This document shows, in pieces, positions 11,401 through 18,757 of a DNA stretch of 64,000 nt. The notes under the pieces are model-generated. The model was not told the DNA's origin, made no database searches, and saw only the letters and a program-made list of their open reading frames with translations. The DNA is taken from NCBI RefSeq assembly GCF_037176765.1, contig NC_090034.1:90428000-90491999 (forward strand), read 5' to 3'. Positions within the stretch are counted from its first letter, which is position 1, and each line of letters starts with the position of its first letter. This DNA is from Anolis sagrei. Lineage: Eukaryota; Chordata; Lepidosauria; Squamata; Anolidae. The translations under genes were made by a program, and so were the position numbers.

Positions 11401-14135
11401 CTGTAGTTTGAATCCATTGCTCCGCGTCCTAGTCTCCAGGGCAGCAGAAAACAAGCCAACTCCCTCCTCCCTATGACTTCCCCTCATATATTTATGCATG
11501 GCCCTCATTATGTCTCCTCTCATCCTTCTCTTCTGCAGGCTAAACATGCCCAGCTCTTTAAACTGCTCCTCATAGGGCTTGTTCTCCAGACCCTTGATCA
11601 TTTTAGTCACCCTGCTCTACACATACCAGCTTGTCAATATCTCCTTTCAATTGTGGTGTCCAGAATTGGACAGTGTGATTTCAGATGTGGTCTAACCAAG
11701 GCCGAATAGAGAGGTAGCATGACCTCCCTGGATCTCGACACTCGACTCCCATTTATGCAGGCCAAAATCCCATTGGCTTTTTAAGCTTCCGCATGACACT
11801 GTTGACTCATGTTTAACTTGTTGTCCACGAGGACTTCCAAGAACTTTTTCATATGGACTGCTGTTTTTTGTGTGACCAACAAGGTGTAAAATACTGGTCA
11901 AATTTTGTGTTTATCATGTTTTGAAGGTAGTAAGTTTTCATTTCCATTTAACTGCTTTGAATCACTGTTGGGAGAAAGTAGACCATGGGAGAGTGTAATA
12001 TGCCCTTCCTGCCATGCCTTTCGAAAGTGTTGGAGCTGCCTGGGGATTTAGATAAAGAAGCCATCTTGCATTTGGTTCAGAAGAATGGCTTTCCTTGTTC
12101 TTGAGTTGCACTCTTATATTACAACAGCTCTGAGTTCAAGCTCCATTGGAGGTCTTACTCTTATTCATATTGGCATTTATTTCTGTGCAGGTTCTGGACC
12201 CATTCAGCTCTGGCAGTTTCTGTTGGAACTGCTGCAGGATGGCTCATGCCAGGCCTTCATCTGCTGGACAGGGAATGGCTGGGAATTTAAGCTGTGTGAT
12301 CCTCATGAGGTGAGGTCCCCTTCTCTCCACCTTATGAAGCTGTGATGTTATACCTGCTCATTATGTACCTAGCAGAACATTCTTTCCATATGTAAAAGTT
12401 GAGCCTGCACTTTCATCCAAAACCCCATCCCCTAAATTAGAAGGAGCAAACCAGAAAGGAATTTCAGTACTTTTTGCTTAAACAATATCTCAGCAACCAT
12501 ATAAAGTACCCTTACTTTAGGACAAAGTGTTTAAAATACATAACTTGAAAATAAGTATATTTAGAAAAGCATGTTTTGTGAAAAAAAAAATAAGTTAAAA
12601 TATATATTTATGAGCTTGATTGTCGTTTCTTAAAAAATGATGAAACAGACAGCGCTGTACAGAATATGCACATACGAAACCAACATGGACTGAAATAGAC
12701 TAATGTATCCATTCCTAACTACCTCTGAATAACAGATGGGAAACAGAATGGGCGTAAACAGTAGCGTCCCTGCCCAACTAGTGTGGGTTTCTCACTGTGG
12801 TCAGCAAGATGGTGTTACAATTATCCATGTTGTAAGGCTCTGATATTCAAATAATCTTATTGCCAAATAAGCCAAAGGAATGGCACAAAAGTTCCAGCTA
12901 ATGTTTGGAGCACTTCACGTAGTATTTTGAGAAGTACGTTTATTTATTTACTGCATTTGTATACCACCTTTCTCAGCCAGAGGTGTCTCAAGGCGATTCA
13001 CAGTCGGCAGTGATTTGATGCCATAACAAATATCAAAATACAGTTAAAACAATTGTAAAAACAATTCAACATTTAAAATGTAACATAAAAAGCAAATGTA
13101 TCTGTAAAAACAAGATCCCAGACATTATAATATATGACTAGGACCCACATGTGGTTGCAAATAGTGTGTAAATGACATTAGTAGAAGAGATTGGTTCCCC
13201 TACCACAGAGGTTCTCAACTTTCCTAATGCTGAGACCCCTTAATACAGTTCCTCATGTTGTGGTGACCATCAACCATAAAATTATTTTTGTTGCTATAAC
13301 CATAATTTCACTACTGTTACGAATTGTAATGTAAATATCTGATATGTAGGATGTATTTTGATTCACTGGACCAAATTTGGCACAAATACACCCAAATTTT
13401 GTCATTTGGCAGTTGTAGTTGCTGGGATTTATAGTTAACCTACAATCAGTGAGCATTCTGAACTCCAAAGATTGAATTGAATCAATCTTGGCACACAGAG
13501 CTCCCATGACTAATGGAAAATAGTGGAAGGGTTTTGTGGTCATTGACCTTGAGTTTTGCAGTTGTAGTTCAGCTACATCCAGAGAGCACTGTGTAACAAT
13601 AATGGATCTGGACCAAACTTGGCATAAATACCCAATATGGACAAATGTGGTAGAGTTTGGGGAAAATAGGCCTTGACATTTGGGGGTTGTAGTTGCTGGG
13701 ATTTATAGTTCATCAACAATCAAAGAGTATTCTGAACCCCACTGATGATAGAATTGGGCCAAACTTCCCACAAAGAACCTCTATGACCAACAGAAAATAC
13801 TGTGTTTTCTGGTGGTCTTTGGTGACCCCTCTGACACCCCATCATGACCCTCCCCAGGGGTCACGACCCCCAGGTTGAGAAATGCTGATCTAAGATGACT
13901 GAGCACACTGGGTGCCTTCAGAACCTGTAACTTTTCCCTTCTTCTTAAACCTTTCTAGGTGGCAAGGCGCTGGGGTAAACGGAAGAACAAGCCCCGCATG
14001 ACCTATGAGAAACTGAGCCGGGGCTTACGCTATTATTACCATAAAAATATCATTCACAAGACCAGCGGTCAGCGCTACGTGTATCGTTTTGTCCGTGACA
14101 TTCAGGATCAATTTTCTGAAATAATTCGGAGCTAG
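2705..14135 (+). CDS. ETV2: ETV2, ETS-family transcription factor, complete in 7 coding exons
   Basis: ETV2 is a nuclear DNA-binding factor that specifies endothelial and blood progenitors (family knowledge). Coding exons: 2705-2780, 4201-4380, 5266-5346, 6235-6408, 10450-10632, 12191-12309, 13959-14135. All junctions are GT-AG. Introns 1-5 are phase 1, and the intron inside the ETS domain is phase 0. The spliced length is 990 nt, or 329 residues, close to mammalian ETV2 (about 335-342). The start ATG has G at -3 and +4 and opens [12 protein letters not shown]. An acceptor-like CAG lies just upstream, so a 5' noncoding exon is possible. The N-terminal half is acidic and aromatic, as expected for an activation region. 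A basic cluster ([12 protein letters not shown], about 207-218) may be a nuclear localisation signal. The ETS domain spans about 235-315 and the protein stops soon after it. ETS1/ETS2 are the closest alternatives by domain sequence, but the short total length, the lack of a C-terminal extension, LCDP.EVAR and HAUS5 next door favour ETV2. Confidence 0.9.
2840..2985 (+). mobile_element. hAT MITE fragment
   Basis: The sequence gagcccccaaactaaggtcc, with the following cggatgtggccctcctggcc, matches the left end of the intact MITE at 30685-31027. The right end was not found. Confidence 0.5.
3001..3370. repeat. long palindrome (about 155-bp arms) in ETV2 intron 1
   Basis: The left arm starts tgtgcaatccatagttctaa and the right arm ends ttagaaccatggattgcaca. 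Both arms pair nearly throughout, including aaaactaaaattctggtggt against its complement. The spacer is about 50 bases at 3160-3210. It is probably a fold-back MITE, family unassigned. Confidence 0.85.
3572..4055. mobile_element. Penelope-like terminal repeats, inverted pair
   Basis: 3572-3672 carries the end in reverse (ttgaaggctttcatggccgg). About 3690-4055 carries the longer terminal repeat forward, including caaggtggtcaattgcaac and the pairing end near gaatgcttcttgaatatgg. The 187-codon open frame here is repeat-derived. Confidence 0.7.
4412..4765. mobile_element. Penelope-like element fragment with endonuclease-side coding remnant
   Basis: On the minus strand a remnant reads [20 protein letters not shown] and continues [13 protein letters not shown], the C-terminal side of the Penelope GIY-YIG endonuclease region as seen at 44612-45127. 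A plus-strand terminal-repeat piece abuts at 4670-4765. Confidence 0.7.
4930..5022 (-). mobile_element. Penelope-like terminal repeat fragment
   Basis: The segment reads ttgctgtgagttttccgggt through cctgacgtttcacccacatc to aggcatcttcagaag. It lies in ETV2 intron 2. Confidence 0.7.
5887..6020. mobile_element. 134-bp palindromic hAT-type MITE with 8-bp TSD
   Basis: The ends are caggcatgggcaaact and its complement, and the arms pair across almost the whole element. The 8-bp duplication gtataggt flanks it exactly (5879-5886 and 6021-6028). It lies in ETV2 intron 3. Confidence 0.9.
6439..6661 (+). mobile_element. tRNA-derived SINE (Anolis SINE2-like)
   Basis: It starts gagtccctggtggtgcaatg, carries a tRNA B-box-like ggttcgaatctggg, and later has agacggccaattctctcat. 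It is fused at 6662 to a reverse CR1 end, so its 3' part is missing. Confidence 0.8.
6662..6910 (-). mobile_element. CR1-type LINE 3' fragment
   Basis: The minus strand reads [20 protein letters not shown] and [20 protein letters not shown], then [12 protein letters not shown], the CR1 ORF2 C terminus. It sits between a SINE and a Helitron. Confidence 0.85.
6911..7796 (+). mobile_element. long non-autonomous Helitron (family 1) with captured-looking module
   Basis: The 5' end tatataaataaaaatgtaat and tttgtgggattaacacaact match the 319-bp copy at 29335. The 3' hairpin region gggccacagcaacgcctggc is followed by a terminal ATAG. Between them, about 7035-7450 matches the interior of the hAT elements at 13206, 25897 and 43953. 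Confidence 0.75.
7798..8035 (-). mobile_element. LTR-like repeat fragment (fossil)
   Basis: It resembles the left part of the repeat at 61857-62592 (tttcagaagtgttccttta ... aaatcatgctcttgagaga). It is partial and old. Confidence 0.45.
8155..8435. repeat. AT-rich and (TG/TA)n simple-sequence tract
   Basis: AT-rich sequence is followed by alternating TG and TATA runs at about 8338-8435. Open frames here encode only low-complexity His/Thr/Tyr/Ile runs. Confidence 0.9.
8436..8508 (+). mobile_element. LINE (L2-type) 3' end with AAATA tail
   Basis: It reads taagccgctctgagtcccct and then tggcatataaatgtcgtaag, ending in AAATA repeats. This is the common 3' end of reptile L2-like LINEs, next to a microsatellite. 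Confidence 0.65.
8600..9096 (-). mobile_element. solo LTR-like fossil, copy 1
   Basis: Read on the minus strand it begins TGTTGGAAATAGCAACC at 9096 and is homologous to the repeats ending at 10065 and 62592. TG at the start and the regular-length copies suggest a solo LTR. No internal coding region was seen. It is broken and old. Confidence 0.5.
9097..10065 (-). mobile_element. LTR-like fossil, copy 2, interrupted by an L2 insertion
   Basis: The repeat family is shared with 8600-9096 and 61857-62592 (left piece cttcatgtattgagcataca; right end near atttccaaca). It is partial on one side and contains the L2 fragment at about 9530-10018. Confidence 0.5.
9530..10018 (+). mobile_element. L2-type LINE 3' fragment
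   Basis: It carries gtttggggaggccctgctct and then gcagtatataaatggagtaa, ending in (AAATA)n. It is homologous to the L2 copy at 31340-31754. Confidence 0.8.
10731..11026 (-). mobile_element. Sauria-type SINE with 11-bp TSD
   Basis: It runs from a taaaggtaaaggt tail (BovB-like 3' end) to the tRNA-derived head cgctgtgccatcagggg. The duplication tttggaactag flanks it exactly at 10720-10730 and 11027-11037. It lies in ETV2 intron 5. Confidence 0.9.
11192..11870 (-). mobile_element. CR1-type LINE 3' fragment
   Basis: The minus strand reads [20 protein letters not shown] and [20 protein letters not shown], then [13 protein letters not shown]. Upstream codons continue to about 11870. It lies in ETV2 intron 5. 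Confidence 0.85.
12191..12309 (+). CDS. ETV2: ETV2 exon 6, first half of ETS domain
   Basis: This exon encodes residues 232-271 and opens [18 protein letters not shown], the helix 1 hallmark with LWQFLLELL. It continues with [15 protein letters not shown]. The acceptor is ttctgtgcag and the donor gtgagg. The LCDP.E stretch resembles ETV2 rather than ETS1/2 (LSDPDE), as I recall those sequences. Confidence 0.95.
12940..13110 (-). mobile_element. LINE (L2/CR1-type) 3' end
   Basis: It starts with tttatttatttactgcattt and continues accacctttctcagccagag, the reverse of a LINE 3' end with AAATA tail. It lies in ETV2 intron 6. Confidence 0.6.
13206..13887. mobile_element. SPIN-like hAT element, non-autonomous
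   Basis: The left TIR is cagaggttctcaactttcct and the right end is ccccaggttgagaaatgctg. The sub-terminal taatacagttcctcatgttg and aatgtaaatatctgatatg match what I recall of the SPIN hAT family. No clear TSD remains. The interior is the repeated gttgtagttgctgggattta module. Confidence 0.7.
13959..14135 (+). CDS. ETV2: ETV2 exon 7, second half of ETS domain and stop
   Basis: This exon encodes residues 272-329. It opens [19 protein letters not shown] and contains the recognition helix LSRGLRYYY with the two arginines that contact GGA DNA cores in the family. RYVYRFV follows. The protein ends in a short tail, [13 protein letters not shown], before TAG. The HKNIIHKT stretch is a change from the DKNIIHKT of ETS1/2. 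A phase 0 acceptor, cttctag, precedes GTG. Confidence 0.95.
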   Translation: MARRWGKRKNKPRMTYEKLSRGLRYYYHKNIIHKTSGQRYVYRFVRDIQDQFSEIIRS

Positions 14136-14296
14136 AGAACACAAGTAGCATGTAAGAAGGACATTGATACCTATATATATCTCCAAAAACCTTTGGAATG
14201 CCAGAAGAGATAGTAGGTGAAGCTCTTTTATAGACTGCTCTTCATCATTTGTGCTCTCCTTCAAAGCAAAGCTGTAACAGGCTTAGCATAAACATT

Positions 14297-14442
14297 GAAT
14301 CATAGAGTTGGAAGAGACCTCATGGGCCATCCAGTCCAATCCCTGCCAAGAAGCAGGAAAATTGCATTCAAAGCACCCCTGAAAGATGGCCATCCAGCCT
14401 CTGTTTAAAAGCCTCCAAAGAAGCCTCCATCACAGTCAACAG
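14297..14442 (-). mobile_element. CR1 3' fragment within the ETV2 3' UTR
   Basis: The sequence atcatagagttggaagagac and the following ccagcctctgtttaaaagcc are the reverse of the CR1 3' end. If the poly(A) site at about 15.1 kb is used, this piece is transcribed in the ETV2 mRNA. Confidence 0.75.
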
Positions 14443-15083
14443 TTTATTAAGTTCCCTTGTCCATATTCTCGTTGGGACTAAGAACTGGATTTACACTGAG
14501 GCCTTTTCAAGATTGGCCACATTATCTGTGGAACTCCCAACCAAAAAAGATCTGATTGCCTCTTTTGTTTGGGCATGTAAAAGGTTAGCTAATGTGTGTA
14601 TGTCAACCGTAAAATAAGATGCATGAAGCTGATTGGTTGGGCTACGCCTGGGGAGCTGGTTGGGCCTGGGACTTTTGGATACTGTTATATTTTTCAGGCT
14701 TGGGCTATGCAGGTGCACAGAAAAAAGTAGAAAGAAGGGAGAAGCAAAGAGAGACAGAGTTTGGAGTGTGCTCTTGCTTCATGAGCTGCTGGAGGGAGAT
14801 TCTCCACATGGACAAAGAAAGACCATTTTAAGTATCTCATAAAGGGACATTATGTGAGTCGGTGCCACCGATCACATGAATTGAAATACGTTGTTCTGAA
14901 TTACGGAGAGTAAACATCTTGTTCTTTATTGTTCATCTGCATGGCATATTTTCTTTCTCCAGCAAGGCAGTGTGTGGGCTGATCGAATGTGAACTACACA
15001 TGATTTTCATTCCATCACATCCTTCAATTTTAGTTTTTAGGCAGGCCCTAAAATTGTCCATTTTACCATGATTTTTCATCTAA

Positions 15084-15089
15084 AATAAA
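15084..15089 (+). terminator. candidate ETV2 polyadenylation signal
   Basis: This is the first AATAAA after the ETV2 stop, giving a 3' UTR of about 0.95 kb. Another AATAAA lies at about 15249. The 3' UTR would include a CR1 fragment at 14297-14442. Confidence 0.5.
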
Positions 15090-15540
15090 GATGAATCTTT
15101 AAATGGTCACTGGAAGTATAAACTATGATATTCTTCTATTGCTCTGCTGGGGAATTGTTTCATGTTTTTCAATTTAAAGTATTATTGACATTTTGGTATA
15201 ATGTCTATAATATGAATTGTAATGCAAGAAAATAATACATACACCCCAAATAAACTGCAGAGAGTAATGGGCACAGTCAAAGCCCTCACAATATTTAGTA
15301 GTGGATTGAATAGTTTGGAACACTTGGCAGGCTCCATATATGTAGCACAGAGGCCCTTTTTGAAAGAAAGCAGAGTTGGTAGCTTTTTATGTACTGAATG
15401 CTATGATCTTAATCACTGACATTGTATACTTAACTATTTGTATCCATCTGAAGATTACAGTGGTCTAATGGGTCGGTTTCTTGGGCAGCAATTTTATCTC
15501 CACATGCCTGGAATCAATCCTCACCAAACTCAGTATGAAT

Positions 15541-15786
15541 TGGGTTGCTGTGAGTTTTCCAGGAGGTATGGCCATGTTCCAGAAGCATTATTTCCTGACG
15601 TTTCACCCACATCTATGGCAAGCATCCTCAGAGGTTGAGGAATCAACTGACCTCACCTCTGAGGATGCCTGCCATAGATGTGGGCGAAATATTGAGAGAA
15701 TGCTTCTGGAACATGGCCATACAGTCTGGAAAACTCATAGCAACCCAGCGATTCTGGTCATGAAAGCCTTTGACAACACATCAGTA
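15541..15786. mobile_element. Penelope-like terminal repeat fold-back
   Basis: Reverse and forward copies of the same about 115-bp end face each other around 15640-15655. The left runs from tgggttgctgtgagttttcc and the right ends at ctcatagcaacccagcg with gattctggtcatgaaagcc. Confidence 0.8.
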
Positions 15787-16959
15787 TGAATTGCTTCAAA
15801 ATGTATAGGGTTATGTCATAATTTTGACCCAGACTGTGAGATTATCAGATACCTAAAACTGTACATCTTGAACTCATTCTCAGCTTTTCAGCAACAGAAA
15901 TAGGGATGCTTTTGAAAGGGAAAACTCCAGATCTTCTTGACCGATCAATAGCTGTTTCAGCTCAGAGATCAGAGCTGAACCCAAATGGCAGGGAGAAGAG
16001 TTGTGCATTTGTGCATATAAGGTTGTGCAAGGTCATGGATATGACCTTCCATAAAGCCTGAAGGGCACAAAGTCACACAACCTGGAATTGTGTGTGTAAC
16101 GTCATGACTGGATCATGGTTCAGAGGTCCATGGAACTCCCAAACAACTGTATATGAATCATGTGCTCCTGTTCCTTGCTTATAGAGGGAGCAGACAAACC
16201 AACCACTGGTTGTCAACCTATACTTTGTTTACTGTAACATGCGAATACAGCAGGCAGGGCTGTAGCCAAAGGGGGGGGGGGGTTACTCATGAATTTAACT
16301 GGTTAACCAAATCCCCATGCTAAGTCAATGGGAAGCAAACATTAAACAAGAACTGCAAGCACTATCTCATGTACATTTTGACGATTTGTTCACACGGTCA
16401 TTACAGTAATAGCTGATATAGTGGAAGCAACCAAGTTGACCCACCCATAACTGGCAGGCAAAGCCTAAGGCATGACTTGGAGGGGGGATTTGAAGGCCCT
16501 CATGAAGAAGACCACACTTGGTGGGGGCAGTTGACAGGAGTGGAGCTGCAGGCTATTTAAGGCTGCTCTCTCCCCCCCCCCCCCCCGCCCATTCCTTGCT
16601 GTGCTCTTTGCTTCAGCATGAAGTAGGTTACTAATGGGGCATTAGGCATTTCCCACCTTGCTCCCCGCTCCCTTTTTCCAAATAGTAGGGTTCCCACTGC
16701 TATGCCTATATACTGTATGGGTCATTTTCAACTCTTAAATGTTTGAAAACATACATAAGAAGCAAAATGGGGCAAGAAAGACTGGACTTGAACTCTTGAG
16801 TGCCCTCTCAAGACAAGTTTATCGATGGAGCCTGATTTCTGTCCAAGTGTATTGACACAGTTTACAAGGGTTTCCAACAGACTTGTAGTATTCTTTTGTA
16901 ACTATAAATTACCAAATAATAGCCATTTTCAGTTATTTCAAGACCTGAAAATAGATTTA
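15787..16959. other. intergenic spacer, no gene seen
   Basis: This lies between the ETV2 and HAUS5 poly(A) sites. It holds poly-G at about 16270 and poly-C at about 16570. No exon-like frame or recognised repeat was seen. Confidence 0.5.
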
Positions 16960-17290
16960 CAGTAGAGCCTCGCTTATCCAACCTTCACTCATCCAACATT
17001 TTGTATTATCCAACACAGTCTGCCTCCCGCCCAGATACACAGCTGTTTCAATACATTGCGATGTTTGGATGCTAAATTTGTAAATACAGTAATTACTACA
17101 TAACGTTACCATGTATTGAACTGCTTTCTCTGTCGATTTGTTGTAAAACATGGTGTTTTGGTGTTTAATTTGTAAAATAATAACATAATTTGACGTTTAA
17201 TACGCTTTTCCTTAACCTCTCATTATCCAACATTTTCGCTTATCCAACGTTTTGCTGGTCCGTTTATGTTGGATAAGCGTGACTCTACTG
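16960..17290. mobile_element. Tigger/pogo-like MITE
   Basis: The left end is cagtagagcctcgcttatcc and the right end, read in reverse, is cagtagagtcacgcttatcc. ttatccaac repeats occur inside. TA precedes the left end, while the right flank now reads ca. Confidence 0.75.
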
Positions 17291-17295
17291 CAATA

Positions 17296-18390
17296 AACAT
17301 ATATAATGAACCATACTATTTAAATTATTTTGTGTTATGAAACTACTTTTCATGATTCGCTAAAAAAAAAGTTTCAACCCCCCCCCCCCCATTTTTTCTG
17401 GCTATGGCCCTGACAGCAGGACCTCCCTGGCTTTCCTGGAGCAGAGACAGATAAATATCTCGTTTGGTTCAAAATAAGCCAGCATGGACCAACACATTGA
17501 TTTGCTCTCAGCTAACAGGAACTGGACAGAATTCCAAGAAGTCATGAGGCCCAAACATGGCTGTACTTCCCTACCCCACCCCATTGAAGTTCCACTCCAA
17601 AGTATGTCATTCCATTTCACAGAAAGTACGGCTAGGCTTTTAAATACAACACAGTTTTGTGGAGTTTTTCAAACCCACATATGTAAATTTAATTGTATTT
17701 TAACTTCTACATTTGTGACACAAATATTTATTTTTAATTATTATATCCATATGTATGTATATGTATTTACTTTGTTTTTACATTCTATTTGTATTGTATT
17801 GTTATCCACTTTGTTATCAGGGAGAAAGGCAGAATAAAAACAAAGTAAAGAATAAAAGAAATATTATTTTTTTAAACTAAAGAAAGGTTAGTCACACACC
17901 CGCTGACTATCTTATACAATGTAATACTGTATTTCCCATCAATCTATTTAAGCAACAAGGAGGACGGAAGCAAAGCTTGTGCAAATTGGTAGGTAATGCT
18001 GGTTGGAAAGGGTTTCACTCTAAAGTGGTAAGTTTTCAAAATTCTGAGTAGAACAAGGAATTGGAAGTGTCCAACAATGTCACCCCTCTCTGCAGAAAAA
18101 GACTTGAATTTCTAGGTAGTGGTTATTCCTTTTGTCCAATGCCTTTTCATTTCTTGCTTCTCAAACTGTGTCAAGCCCAGATCTACATTTCACAAGAGTT
18201 AAGCCCACTTTTGTGTAGCCCACCAACCTCAAATCTAGATGGGCAGCTAAGGGATGGAGCAAGAGGTAACCAATGACAAATGTGTATGTCCACATGATGC
18301 AATTGCTCCCAATAATGACATGCTTTGCTATTGTCCGCTGCACGAATTATAATTTGATATGAAATGCAATTATTTCACATTTTCCAAAAT
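17296..18390. other. intergenic spacer downstream of HAUS5
   Basis: It contains a poly-C run at about 17380. A diverged LINE-like 3' end lies at about 17640-17870 (ttatccactttgttatcagg, then aggcagaataaaaac). No gene was seen. Confidence 0.45.
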
Positions 18391-18393
18391 CAG

Positions 18394-18399
18394 TTTATT
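18394..18399 (-). terminator. candidate HAUS5 polyadenylation signal
   Basis: The first AATAAA on the minus strand after the HAUS5 stop lies about 230 bases downstream and reads tttatt on the plus strand. Confidence 0.5.
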
Positions 18400-18627
18400 C
18401 CAACTGAATCTGAAATTATGAAGACACACTACTTGCTTGTGAATCACACCTACCAAGGCTATTTTCCCAAGAAGTGCAGACAAAACCTCCTCTCGCCTTT
18501 AGTCAGTGACTGCTAAATGGTGAAACAAAGTACAGAAATGTCTCAACAACCATGCTTCTGTTAAGCCATGTTCACCCTGGCTCTCGAGCGTCCTTGCCAA
18601 GTGGCACTGCCATTGCTTGTGCTGCTT

Positions 18628-18757
18628 TCAGATCCAGTTGTGTAACTTCTGCTGCTGCAACGTCTTGGAGGCCAAGGTCCAGCGCTCAAGCCACTGCCGC
18701 AGTGTGAAGCCATGACGGCGCTCGCCAGGCAGCACAAACTGTCCTGGTTGTTCCCAC
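18628..18757 (-). CDS. HAUS5: HAUS5 exon 19, C terminus and stop
   Basis: This exon reads WEQPGQFVLPGERRHGFTLR then QWLERWTLASKTLQQQ, ending KLHNWI and TGA at 18630-18628. Human HAUS5 ends [20 protein letters not shown]...ALQKLCS, so this is the homologous C terminus. Confidence 0.93.

Noticed and set aside
12191-14135. Call as ETS1 or ETS2
   Set aside because: No Pointed domain, total only 329 residues, almost no sequence after the ETS domain, and HAUS5 adjacency fit ETV2 better.
14136-18600. RBM42 or COX6B1 expected between or beside ETV2 and HAUS5
   Set aside because: No RRM or CHCH-type coding block was seen on either strand.
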